Below are positions 8,896 through 16,905 of a stretch of DNA of 64,000 nucleotides, piece by piece. The position numbers were made by a program, and so were the translations under genes. The DNA comes from Chitinophagaceae bacterium. GTDB lineage: Bacteria > Bacteroidota > Bacteroidia > Chitinophagales > Chitinophagaceae. The stretch spans positions 186,001 to 250,000 of the forward strand of contig JALNZE010000002.1 in the NCBI GenBank assembly GCA_023229465.1, given 5' to 3'. Under the pieces are notes generated by a model. It was not told where the DNA came from. It did no database searches and was given only the letters and a program-made list of their open reading frames with translations. Numbering within the stretch: the first letter of the stretch is position 1; every line of letters begins with the position of its first letter.

Positions 8896-9627
8896 ATGAA
8901 AAAAATTATCATTCTTTTACTTTGCCTGCCTATGTTTGCCGGCGCGCAAAGCCTGATTGGAGGTAAAAATATTTTACGCTGGAACCTAAGTTCAATGGCG
9001 GTAAGAAATTACCATTTTACCTATGAAAGAAGTTTAACCAAACGAATTTCTTTTTCCATCAGTTATCGTACCATGGCCAAAGGAGCAGTGCCTTTTCAAA
9101 GCCAGTTAGAAAAAGCCATTAACAGCCCCGATGTAAACTTTAATAATTTCCAGATCGGCAACACAGCCATTACGCCTGAACTCAGGCTCTACCTTGGATT
9201 TGGAAGGATGAAAGGTTTTTACCTGGCCCCCTATTTACGATTTGCCAGTTTCGACATTACCGCACCGGTTAAATATACAGTAACCACCGGACCGGGATCC
9301 GGCACATCTAAAGAAGCCAATTTCATAGGAAAGATAACTTCATCCAGCCCGGGATTGATGATTGGCTGGCAGTTTCAACTGGCTACTAAATTTGTGATGG
9401 ATATACAACTGATTGGCGGACATTATGGAACCAGTAAGGGGGACTTAACATTTGCGGCACCCTTAACCAATGATGAAGTAACTGCCCTGCAAACGAGCCT
9501 CAATGATATGAAACCTGATCCGTTTAAATTTACCAGCACCGTAAACAATAGTGGGGCAACCATTAAAACAGACGGGCCCTGGGCCGGCATTCGTGGGGCA
9601 AATATCGGGATAGGCTTCAGGTTTTAA
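8896..9627 (+). CDS. Outer-membrane beta-barrel protein, DUF3575-like
   Basis: The 243-residue protein has a cleavable signal peptide (MKKIIILLLCLPMFAGAQ). Barrel-like beta strands follow, and the C-terminus is ...GANIGIGFRF with a terminal Phe. The segment 'KNILRWNLSSMAVRNYHFTYERSLTKRIS' resembles DUF3575-type barrels. Its TAA stop overlaps the stop of the convergent gene by 4 bp. Function is unknown. Confidence 0.65.
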   Translation: MKKIIILLLCLPMFAGAQSLIGGKNILRWNLSSMAVRNYHFTYERSLTKRISFSISYRTMAKGAVPFQSQLEKAINSPDVNFNNFQIGNTAITPELRLYLGFGRMKGFYLAPYLRFASFDITAPVKYTVTTGPGSGTSKEANFIGKITSSSPGLMIGWQFQLATKFVMDIQLIGGHYGTSKGDLTFAAPLTNDEVTALQTSLNDMKPDPFKFTSTVNNSGATIKTDGPWAGIRGANIGIGFRF

Positions 9628-10577
9628 TTATTCGAAAGGTTTTCAATCATATCCGCTGTCATCTTAGGTAAGTTATACTGTGGTTTCCAGCCCCAATCAC
9701 CGGAAGCCACCGTATCATCAATACTTTGTGGCCAGCTATCAGCAATGGCCTGGCGATAATCCGGGGCATAGCTCAACTTAAAATCAGGAATAAGTTTTAG
9801 TATCTCCGCCCCGATTTCTTTCGGTGAAAAGCTCATACCTGAAATATTATAAGAAGTACGAACTGAAATTTTATCAGCCGGTGCATCCATCAGTTCCAGT
9901 GTGGCGCGAATGGCATCGGGCATGTACATCATTGGCAGGAAAGTATCTTCCTTCAAAAAACAACGGTATTTTTTATCTTCCAGGGCCCCGTTAAAAATCT
10001 CAATGGCATAATCAGTAGTGCCCCCACCGGGTTCAGATTTATAACTGATTAAACCCGGGTATCGCAGACTGCGCACATCAACCCCATAACGGTTATGATA
10101 ATACTTACACCAAAACTCACCCGCGTATTTACTGATGCCATATACAGTAGAAGGTTCAATAATGGTTTGTTGCGGGCAATGCTGTTTGGGCGAGGTGGGA
10201 CCAAAAACGGCAATACTGCTTGGCCAGTATATTTTGTGCAGTTTTTCTTCCCTGGCAATATCCAGCACATTTAATAAGCCCTGCATATTCAAATGCCAGG
10301 CAAGGTTAGGATTTTTTTCACCGGTAGCGGATAAAATGGCAGCCAGTAAATATATCTGTGTAATATTTTGCCGGATCACCTGTACATGTAACATCTCCTT
10401 ATTCATCACATCCAGGCTCACATAAGGGCCACTGCCCTTGAGCAAAGGATTTTCTTCGCGCAAATCTGAGGCAACAACATTTAGGTTGCCATACCTTTTT
10501 CGCAAAGCCAGGGTAAGCTCCACACCTATCTGGCCCGAAGCGCCTATCACTAATATTTTATCTTTCACAACAGACAT
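9624..10577 (-). CDS. L-threonine 3-dehydrogenase, SDR type
   Basis: The 317-residue extended short-chain dehydrogenase has an N-terminal Rossmann motif GASGQIG and the catalytic YGISK. The substrate-loop region 'RYPGLISYKSEPGGGTTDYAIEIF' and 'FLPMMYMPDAIRATLELM' match the NAD-dependent threonine dehydrogenases related to GalE, found in Bacteroidota and archaea. It would oxidise threonine to 2-amino-3-ketobutyrate. The ATG at 10577 is preferred over a TTG two codons upstream. A role as another UDP-sugar epimerase is less likely from these motifs. Confidence 0.85.
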   Translation of the reverse strand: MSVVKDKILVIGASGQIGVELTLALRKRYGNLNVVASDLREENPLLKGSGPYVSLDVMNKEMLHVQVIRQNITQIYLLAAILSATGEKNPNLAWHLNMQGLLNVLDIAREEKLHKIYWPSSIAVFGPTSPKQHCPQQTIIEPSTVYGISKYAGEFWCKYYHNRYGVDVRSLRYPGLISYKSEPGGGTTDYAIEIFNGALEDKKYRCFLKEDTFLPMMYMPDAIRATLELMDAPADKISVRTSYNISGMSFSPKEIGAEILKLIPDFKLSYAPDYRQAIADSWPQSIDDTVASGDWGWKPQYNLPKMTADMIENLSNN

Positions 10578-10643
10578 GAGCAATCAATTTAAGGTAACAA
10601 AGAAACTTAAAAAAGAGGAATGCCTATCGAATATTAAATAGCA

Positions 10644-10651
10644 TAAATTTG
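10644..10651 (+). promoter_or_regulatory. Bacteroidota -7 box upstream of kdsA
   Basis: TAAATTTG matches TAnnTTTG exactly and ends 21 bp before the kdsA ATG. No clear -33 TTG was seen at the right spacing. Confidence 0.4.
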
Positions 10652-10672
10652 CCTGTCATTCAATACGCTGTT

Positions 10673-11497
10673 ATGCTACCCTCTTTCCTGACTACCCTAT
10701 TCAAGCCCCAATCTTATAACCCCGATCATTTTTTGCTGATTGCAGGACCCTGTGTGGTGGAGAGCGAGGAAATAGTAATGGAAGTGGCTGATAAAGTATC
10801 GGCTATCTGTAAACGACTCAACATACCCTATATTTTCAAAGCCAGTTACCGCAAGGCTAACCGAACCAGTGCCGGATCTTTTACAGGTATTGGGGATGAC
10901 AGCGGATTATCGTTAATTAAAAAAGTAGGCGATACCTTTCAATTACCAACCACTTCAGATATTCACGCGCATGAAGAAGCAGCGATAGCGGCTCCCTTTG
11001 TAGATATTTTACAGATACCGGCCTTTTTATGCCGTCAAACAGACCTGCTGGTGGCCGCGGCTGAAACAGGAAAAATCGTGAACGTTAAAAAAGGGCAATT
11101 CCTGAACGGTCCTTCTATGAAATTCGCGGTTGAAAAAATAAGGAACGCGGGAAATAACCAGGTAATGTTAACAGAACGGGGTAATACATTTGGCTACCAG
11201 GACCTGGTGGTTGACTACCGAAACATTCCGTGGATGCAGGAACATACGGTGCCTGTTATTATGGATTGCACACATTCCTTACAACAACCCAACCAAACTT
11301 CAGGCATCACCGGAGGTAATCCAAACCTGATTGGAACCATTGCCAGGGCTGCCATCGCGGTAGGCGCTGATGGTTTATTTATAGAAACCCATCCCAACCC
11401 ATCCATAGCCAAAAGTGATGGCGCCAACATGTTGCAACTTGATCTGCTGGAACCTTTACTGGAGAAACTGGTAAAGCTAAGAAGAGCCGCTTTATAA
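10673..11497 (+). CDS. kdsA: 3-deoxy-8-phosphooctulonate (KDO-8-P) synthase
   Basis: The 274-residue TIM-barrel enzyme condenses PEP and arabinose-5-phosphate to KDO-8-phosphate for lipid A core synthesis. Key segments visible are 'LIAGPCVVES', 'FKASYRKANRTS', 'TSDIHAHEEA', 'DILQIPAFLCRQTDLL', 'VNVKKGQF' and 'ERGNTFGYQDLVVD', all family signatures. The ATG at 10673 gives the normal length. A TTG eight codons upstream lies inside the promoter box and is less likely. Confidence 0.95.
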   Translation: MLPSFLTTLFKPQSYNPDHFLLIAGPCVVESEEIVMEVADKVSAICKRLNIPYIFKASYRKANRTSAGSFTGIGDDSGLSLIKKVGDTFQLPTTSDIHAHEEAAIAAPFVDILQIPAFLCRQTDLLVAAAETGKIVNVKKGQFLNGPSMKFAVEKIRNAGNNQVMLTERGNTFGYQDLVVDYRNIPWMQEHTVPVIMDCTHSLQQPNQTSGITGGNPNLIGTIARAAIAVGADGLFIETHPNPSIAKSDGANMLQLDLLEPLLEKLVKLRRAAL

Positions 11498-11518
11498 GTA
11501 GGAAGGATTGATTTTTTT

Positions 11519-11749
11519 TTACCAATTCTTGATTGGATTGCGTTTACCGGCCAGGATACTTTTCCTGATGTTAATCCAGAAAGCAAGGATCATATATAAA
11601 ATAACGGGAGACCCCAATGTGAGAAAGGAAATATAAATAAACCACATCCGTATACGCGAAGAAGCAATACCCAGCTTTTCACCTATCGCAGAACATACGC
11701 CAAAAGCGTGTAATTCCAGGTACTGTCTGATTTTTTGCATAATGCTCAT
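11519..11749 (-). CDS. PspC domain protein
   Basis: The 76-residue protein contains the PspC fold: a short N-terminal amphipathic region, 'GVCSAIGEKLGIASSRIRMWFIYISFLTLGSPVILYMILAF' condensed around one long membrane helix (about 35-58), and a basic tail. PspC-domain proteins are inner-membrane parts of phage-shock type envelope stress responses. The ATG at 11749 is preferred over a TTG at 11773. It is convergent with kdsA. No pspA-like partner is nearby. Confidence 0.8.
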   Translation of the reverse strand: MSIMQKIRQYLELHAFGVCSAIGEKLGIASSRIRMWFIYISFLTLGSPVILYMILAFWINIRKSILAGKRNPIKNW

Positions 11750-11844
11750 TTTAATATCGGAGGTATTATCCAATTCTTGTGCAAGTTAGACAAATGAAAA
11801 CTATAAAAGTTTAAAACAGTTTTTTACCCCCACCCTATTTTTTG

Positions 11845-11852
11845 TAAATTTG
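11845..11852 (+). promoter_or_regulatory. Bacteroidota -7 box upstream of aconitase
   Basis: TAAATTTG fits TAnnTTTG and lies 69 bp before the ATG. The leader that follows is very AT-rich, with several TAATTA words (about 11876-11908). Confidence 0.4.
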
Positions 11853-11920
11853 CTCTTCAGCGCTTAAAAAAACAATTATTAATTCTTAATTACTAATTAT
11901 TAATTATTAAAATCCCTCCT

Positions 11921-14188
11921 ATGGCTTTTGACATTGAAATGATTAAAAAAGTGTATGTGGCAATACCTGCTAAAGTGGATGCTGCCCGTAAAGTACTGGG
12001 ACGCCCGCTTACACTGAGTGAAAAAATATTATTTGCGCACTTACATGCCGATCAAAAAGCAGGGAACTTTGAAAGAGGCATATCTTATGTAGATTTTGCC
12101 CCGGATCGCGTTGCCATGCAGGATGCAACCGCTCAAATGGCCCTATTACAGTTTATGCAGGCCGGACGCCCTAAAGTGGCCGTACCGTCTACCGTACATT
12201 GTGATCACCTGATCACCGCGAAAACAGAAGCCAAACAGGATTTGCAGGTTGCCAATACAGAAAGTAAAGAAGTATATGATTTTCTCGCTTCCGTATCTGA
12301 TAAATATGGAATAGGTTTCTGGAAACCGGGCGCCGGCATCATCCACCAGGTTGTTTTAGAAAACTATGCTTTCCCGGGTGGTATGATGATTGGAACAGAT
12401 TCTCATACGGTAAATGCCGGTGGCCTTGGAATGATTGCCATTGGTGTTGGCGGTGCCGATGCCTGTGATGTAATGGCAGGTTTACCCTGGGAACTGAAAT
12501 GGCCAAAATTGATCGGTATTAAACTAACAGGTAAACTGAATGGCTGGACAGCCCCTAAAGATGTAATATTAAAAGTAGCCGGTATACTTACCGTAAAAGG
12601 TGGTACCGGCGCCATTGTTGAATATTTTGGCGAAGGCGCTACCAGTATGAGTTGTACCGGTAAAGGAACTATCTGTAATATGGGCGCTGAAATTGGCGCC
12701 ACTACTTCCACTTTCGGTTATGATGCCAGCATGAGCCGTTACCTGAAAGCTACCGGTCGCGAAGAAGTAGCCCTCCTGGCTGATACAATTGCCGCTTACC
12801 TGAAGGCGGATGATGAAGTATATGCTGATCCAAAGAAATATTTTGACGAAGTAATCGAGATAAATCTGAGTGAACTGGAACCTCACCTGAATGGACCATT
12901 TACACCGGACCTGGCCACGCCTATTTCAAAAATGAAAGAAGCCGCCGCCGCTAATGGATGGCCAACCAAAATTGAAGTGGGTTTGATAGGTAGTTGTACC
13001 AATAGTTCTTATGAAGATATCAGCCGTGCGGTAAGCCTGGCTAAACAGGTGCATGCAAAAGGCCTTACCCTTACCAGTGAATTTACCATTACACCCGGCT
13101 CTGAACAGGTTCGTTTTACCATTGAAAGAGATGGATTTTTGGATGAATTCAATAAAATCGGCGCTAAAGTTTTTGCAAATGCCTGTGGGCCCTGTATAGG
13201 TATGTGGGACAGGGTAGGCGCTGAGAAAAAAGAAAAAAATACCATCGTTCACAGCTTTAACAGAAACTTCGCCAAACGTGCGGATGGTAACCCTAATACA
13301 TTTGCCTTTGTTGGTTCACCTGAACTGGTAACAGCATTGGCGATTGCGGGCAACCTGAATTTTAACCCGCTTACAGATACTTTAACCAATAACAAAGGTG
13401 AACAGGTAATGCTCGATGCCCCCACTGGTTTTGAACTGCCCGTTAAAGGATTTGCTGTAGATGATCCTGGTTACCAGGCACCGGCTGCCGATGGCAGTGG
13501 CGTAATAGTTGTAGTAACAGCAGAAAGTAAACGCCTGCAATTACTGGCCCCTTTCGCGCCCTGGGAAGGAACTGATCTGAAAGGATTGAAACTACTCATT
13601 AAAGCAAAAGGTAAATGTACCACCGACCATATCAGTATGGCAGGCCCATGGTTAAAATTTCGCGGTCACCTCGATAATATCAGTAACAATATGTTAATTG
13701 GCGCGGTAAATTTTTACAATGAAAAAACAGACAATGTAAAAAATCAGCTTACCGGTGAATATGGCCCGGTTCCCTCCACACAACGTGCCTATAAAGCTGC
13801 AGGAGTAGGAAGTATTGTAGTGGGCGATGAGAACTATGGAGAAGGTAGTTCACGCGAACACGCGGCCATGGAACCAAGGTTCCTGGGTGTTCGTGCCATA
13901 TTGGTAAAATCATTTGCCCGTATTCACGAAACCAACCTGAAAAAACAAGGCATGCTGGCACTCACTTTTGCTGAGAAATCTGATTATGAAAAGATACAGG
14001 AAGATGATACTATCTCCATTGAAGGACTAACCGGTTTTTCACCGGGCAAGCCATTAACATTGGTATTCTTACATGCTGATGGAACCAGGGATACCATCAT
14101 TGCTAACCACACTTATAACCAACAACAGATTGAGTGGTTTAAAGCGGGTGCCGCTTTGAATATTATCAGAAAACAGGTTGCCGGCTAA
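11921..14188 (+). CDS. acnA: Aconitate hydratase
   Basis: The 755-residue TCA-cycle enzyme interconverts citrate and isocitrate with a [4Fe-4S] cluster. Cluster ligands lie in 'IGSCTNSSYEDI' and 'ACGPCIGMWDR'. The substrate motifs 'GTDSHTVNAGGLGMIAIGVGGADA' (in part) and the swivel-domain loop 'GEGSSREHAAMEPR' are intact. Length and sequence resemble the mitochondrial-type aconitase common in Bacteroidota rather than the longer AcnA of enterobacteria, so the symbol is indicative. It is monocistronic with a strong terminator downstream. Confidence 0.95.
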   Translation: MAFDIEMIKKVYVAIPAKVDAARKVLGRPLTLSEKILFAHLHADQKAGNFERGISYVDFAPDRVAMQDATAQMALLQFMQAGRPKVAVPSTVHCDHLITAKTEAKQDLQVANTESKEVYDFLASVSDKYGIGFWKPGAGIIHQVVLENYAFPGGMMIGTDSHTVNAGGLGMIAIGVGGADACDVMAGLPWELKWPKLIGIKLTGKLNGWTAPKDVILKVAGILTVKGGTGAIVEYFGEGATSMSCTGKGTICNMGAEIGATTSTFGYDASMSRYLKATGREEVALLADTIAAYLKADDEVYADPKKYFDEVIEINLSELEPHLNGPFTPDLATPISKMKEAAAANGWPTKIEVGLIGSCTNSSYEDISRAVSLAKQVHAKGLTLTSEFTITPGSEQVRFTIERDGFLDEFNKIGAKVFANACGPCIGMWDRVGAEKKEKNTIVHSFNRNFAKRADGNPNTFAFVGSPELVTALAIAGNLNFNPLTDTLTNNKGEQVMLDAPTGFELPVKGFAVDDPGYQAPAADGSGVIVVVTAESKRLQLLAPFAPWEGTDLKGLKLLIKAKGKCTTDHISMAGPWLKFRGHLDNISNNMLIGAVNFYNEKTDNVKNQLTGEYGPVPSTQRAYKAAGVGSIVVGDENYGEGSSREHAAMEPRFLGVRAILVKSFARIHETNLKKQGMLALTFAEKSDYEKIQEDDTISIEGLTGFSPGKPLTLVFLHADGTRDTIIANHTYNQQQIEWFKAGAALNIIRKQVAG

Positions 14189-14237
14189 TTCATTGCTATA
14201 CCGCGGCATTACAAATAATTTTGGTAACCCTATTCTC

Positions 14238-14271
14238 AAAAAATCCCGCCATAAAAAGCGGGATTTTTTTT
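14238..14271 (+). terminator. Rho-independent terminator of aconitase gene
   Basis: The six-base GC-rich stem TCCCGC/GCGGGA is extended by flanking A and T runs and has an 8-nt loop. Eight T residues follow. It lies 50 bp after the stop codon. Confidence 0.9.
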
Positions 14272-14298
14272 GTGATACCCTATCGCATTTTCTTACCT

Positions 14299-14925
14299 CT
14301 ATAAATTTAGTTTCCTGAAAAAATCCTGTTCCTCCATTTCCCGTACTTCTCCCGGCTTCATATCCTCTAACCGGATATCTTCAATCGATATCCTGATTAA
14401 TCTTTTACACCGGTGGTGCACTGCAGCTACCATTTTACGAACCTGGTGAAATTTGCCCTCCGTTAAGGTAATATGCAACCACGTATTTGCCACATCTTCT
14501 CTTAGTTCATACCCTGAAGAAAATAATGGATCAGGCTTTTCTACCATAACTACCTCACAGGGAGTAGTCTTATATTCATTGCCACCCTTCCCACTGATCG
14601 CGATACCAGCATTTAACTGCTGTACACTTTCCTCACTAACCGCGTTTTTTACCTGTACTAAATAGGTTCTTTTATGGGGTTGTTTTCCCTGAAACAATAA
14701 ACGGGTAACTTTTTTATTGGTGGTTAACAGCAATAAGCCCTCAGAGTTACTATCCAACCGGCCAATAGCATGCGTTCCCGGCGGAAAATTGAAATTCAAA
14801 TCACCAAGTAGTCTAACCGGATGTGTACTCACAAACTGTGAAACCATTTGGTACGGTTTATTCAGTATAAAATAACGATGCGCATCCATAAAATGAAAAT
14901 TAAACAGATCCGGGTAATAAATCAT
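14299..14925 (-). CDS. rRNA pseudouridine synthase, RsuA/RluE family
   Basis: The 208-residue protein isomerises uridine in rRNA. The catalytic motif GRLDSNSEGLLLLT (Asp of RLD) is at about residues 71-84, and 'GKFHQVRKMVAAVHHRCKRLIRISIEDI' is the usual C-terminal block. It lacks an N-terminal S4 domain, like RluE, and 'YFILNKPYQMVSQF' is the RluE-like N-terminus. An internal ATG at 14889 gives a 196-residue protein and may be the real start. The rRNA position modified cannot be read from the sequence alone. Confidence 0.87.
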   Translation of the reverse strand: MIYYPDLFNFHFMDAHRYFILNKPYQMVSQFVSTHPVRLLGDLNFNFPPGTHAIGRLDSNSEGLLLLTTNKKVTRLLFQGKQPHKRTYLVQVKNAVSEESVQQLNAGIAISGKGGNEYKTTPCEVVMVEKPDPLFSSGYELREDVANTWLHITLTEGKFHQVRKMVAAVHHRCKRLIRISIEDIRLEDMKPGEVREMEEQDFFRKLNL

Positions 14926-14981
14926 GCATTCGGCTATTCATCCATAAAAAATTCCCTAACATTACATATCAACTTTTAGAA

Positions 14982-15200
14982 ATGGAAGAACATCCAAATG
15001 ACCCGCTTCATGGGAAAACCTTAGAAAATATTGTAACAGCGCTGGTTGCCCATTTTGGATGGGAAGCATTGGGGCAACATATACCCATCAATTGCTTTAA
15101 CAGTAACCCGGGTATCAAATCCAGTCTCAAATTTCTGCGTAAAACGCCATGGGCGAGAAAAAAAGTAGAGGACCTCTATACCAGGATGGTTGAGCATTAG
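14982..15200 (+). CDS. VF530 family DNA-binding protein
   Basis: The 72-residue protein matches the VF530 (DUF2132) family: 'DPLHGKTLENIVTALVAHFGWEALG' then 'IPINCFNSNPGIKSSLKFLRKTPWAR'. A structure of the Vibrio member shows a SAP-like helical fold, and double-stranded DNA binding has been proposed. The gene is divergent from the pseudouridine synthase with a 56-bp gap. The biological role is unknown. Confidence 0.85.
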   Translation: MEEHPNDPLHGKTLENIVTALVAHFGWEALGQHIPINCFNSNPGIKSSLKFLRKTPWARKKVEDLYTRMVEH

Positions 15201-15249
15201 CAAGTCAACCGTTTTTTATTATTTTTACGCGCCGAATAACCCCTTTCAT

Positions 15250-16365
15250 ATGAGCAAACCCTTTAGTTGTTTATTTTTTGGACTTATTCTGGTAGCTTTT
15301 TCCTGTAAGAAGAGCGGCAGTGATACTGCAAACAACGACTCGGCAAATCCAATTTACGATCTGGTGAGAGGGGCTTTTACGGTGGTTCCTTTCGACACGG
15401 CAGATATTACAGCATTGGTACCCCTTGGCAACCTGAATCCACCGGCACATACTTTTCCCACAGATCACATGTATTTTTATTGCTTTACTTTACTCCCATC
15501 CTTACCCATAAAGTCTCCCGGAAATGTTCGTATTCTAAGAATCGGCAGAACACATTATAATGCAGGTACTAGTTCTGACCATTACGATTATAATATTGCT
15601 ATGGGGTCTGATAACAGCTATCTCTACTGGGGGCATGTAAGTAATCTCTCTCCCCGGTTACTGAATGCGGTTAATAATTTCAGTACTGCCAAATGTGAAC
15701 CCACCTATTCCACCGGTGGATCAACCTTTGCGCAGTGTTATCTTTCCGTTTCCCTAACGGCATCACCCGGCGAAATAATTGGTATTGCCAATGCAAAGAA
15801 TGGTCTGGCAGGGATGGATTTTGGAGCAACCATTAACGGAACCGGTACCAACCCACTTGAATATTTTGATGCGCGGTCACGTGCCATGATGGAAGCGAAA
15901 CTGGGCCGCTATGATGGAAAAGCAAAAAGAACAGCGGCCCCCATTGGCGGAGAAATAAACCAGGATATTGTGGGAACGGCCCAGGGTAACTGGTTTAAAC
16001 AGGGATTACCCAGAAATCCTGAAGACAATCATATTGCCTTGGTGAAAGATAATATTGATCCTTCCAAACAAGTCATATCGGTAGGCATTTCCTTAACCGG
16101 TTTACCCAGTAATGTATATTATTTTGCCCCCCAGCCAGCAGGATTCGTGAACAGGAATTTTGCAGATGTAAAAACAGATGCCAACACGTATTGTTATACA
16201 CTCGGTCTTGCCAATTTTCCTTTCCCCGGAAACAGCGTAATACCAAGCACTTCCGTCATCATCAAACTGGATAACAGCAATACCCTCTCTGTAGAAAAAA
16301 GAAATTGCAATTGCAATTGCGCGCCCTTTCTTTTTACCGCGAATAAAGTTACCTATACGAGATAG
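15250..16365 (+). CDS. Hypothetical lipoprotein
   Basis: The 371-residue protein has a type II signal (lipobox 'LVAFSC' followed by KKSGSD). No recognised domain was identified. The body is rich in Gly, Asn and aromatic residues and looks beta-rich. Near the C-terminus is a cysteine run (RNCNCNCAPF) encoded by three tandem AATTGC hexamers. The ATG at 15250 is chosen because it starts the signal peptide directly. A non-lipoprotein start at 15190 would add 20 unlikely residues. It is likely anchored to the outer membrane or cell surface. Confidence 0.7.
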   Translation: MSKPFSCLFFGLILVAFSCKKSGSDTANNDSANPIYDLVRGAFTVVPFDTADITALVPLGNLNPPAHTFPTDHMYFYCFTLLPSLPIKSPGNVRILRIGRTHYNAGTSSDHYDYNIAMGSDNSYLYWGHVSNLSPRLLNAVNNFSTAKCEPTYSTGGSTFAQCYLSVSLTASPGEIIGIANAKNGLAGMDFGATINGTGTNPLEYFDARSRAMMEAKLGRYDGKAKRTAAPIGGEINQDIVGTAQGNWFKQGLPRNPEDNHIALVKDNIDPSKQVISVGISLTGLPSNVYYFAPQPAGFVNRNFADVKTDANTYCYTLGLANFPFPGNSVIPSTSVIIKLDNSNTLSVEKRNCNCNCAPFLFTANKVTYTR

Positions 16366-16472
16366 CCTATATGCTAAGTATGAGAAGTTAGCCTGGCAAT
16401 AAGTATCAGGTATTTATACCCTATTTGCCGGCTTTTATACCCTTTTGATACACTATAAAAAATAAAATGTAT

Positions 16473-16480
16473 ATTTTTGA
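16473..16480 (+). promoter_or_regulatory. -7 box before small coiled-coil gene
   Basis: TATTTTTG matches TAnnTTTG. A TTTG occurs 24 bp upstream, longer than the usual 19-21. Two TATACCC words and the palindrome GGTATTTATACC lie further upstream (16405-16440). Confidence 0.3.
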
Positions 16481-16501
16481 ATTACACTTTATTTCATCAC
16501 A

Positions 16502-16777
16502 ATGACATTTTCTGCCACCCACATACAATTATATGAGCTATTAAAACAGAAACTTGGTAACCAGGAAGCCGAGGCACTGGTAAGTTTTGTTGATGCCCGG
16601 TTGAGGGAAGCTAACGAACATACCTTACAACATCTGGCCACGAAAGAAGATATGAAAGATACAGAACTTAAATTGTCCGTAAAAATATCAGAAACCAAAA
16701 CAGATATTATCCGTTGGGTATTTGCTTTTTTTGTACCGCTCATGTTAGCCATTATCGGGTTATATATCAGAAAGTAG
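16502..16777 (+). CDS. Small coiled-coil protein with C-terminal membrane helix
   Basis: The 91-residue protein has an N-terminal helix 'QLYELLKQKLGNQEAEALVSFVDARL', a charged coiled-coil (about 35-67, with 'TKEDMKDTELKLSVKISETKTDI'), and one C-terminal membrane helix (about 70-89). The layout is that of DUF1640/CCDC90-like small proteins. These often sit near toxin-antitoxin or mobile genes, but nothing of that kind is nearby. Function is unknown. Confidence 0.6.
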   Translation: MTFSATHIQLYELLKQKLGNQEAEALVSFVDARLREANEHTLQHLATKEDMKDTELKLSVKISETKTDIIRWVFAFFVPLMLAIIGLYIRK

Positions 16778-16841
16778 CCCGCTAAAAACCTGCTACATTT
16801 TCCTTATACTATTTTGTTCATACTATCAATAAGTACAAAGA

Positions 16842-16868
16842 AAAGCCCCCACAAAAATGTGAGGGCCT
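16842..16868 (-). terminator. Terminator of dnaK
   Basis: A nine-base stem (GCCCTCACA/TGTGGGGGC on the minus strand, one mismatch) with a five-base loop is followed by TTTT. It lies about 40 bp after the dnaK stop. Confidence 0.75.
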
Positions 16869-16905
16869 CTACTAAATCATATAAAAATCCGCGTAATCCG
16901 GGATA

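Noticed and set aside
13849..13862. GTTCACGCGAAC resembles the core of parS
   Set aside because: It encodes the conserved SSREHA loop of aconitase and differs from the parS palindrome, so the likeness is coincidental.
16502..16777. Small coiled-coil membrane protein as part of a toxin-antitoxin pair
   Set aside because: No partner gene lies adjacent. The neighbours are a lipoprotein and dnaK.
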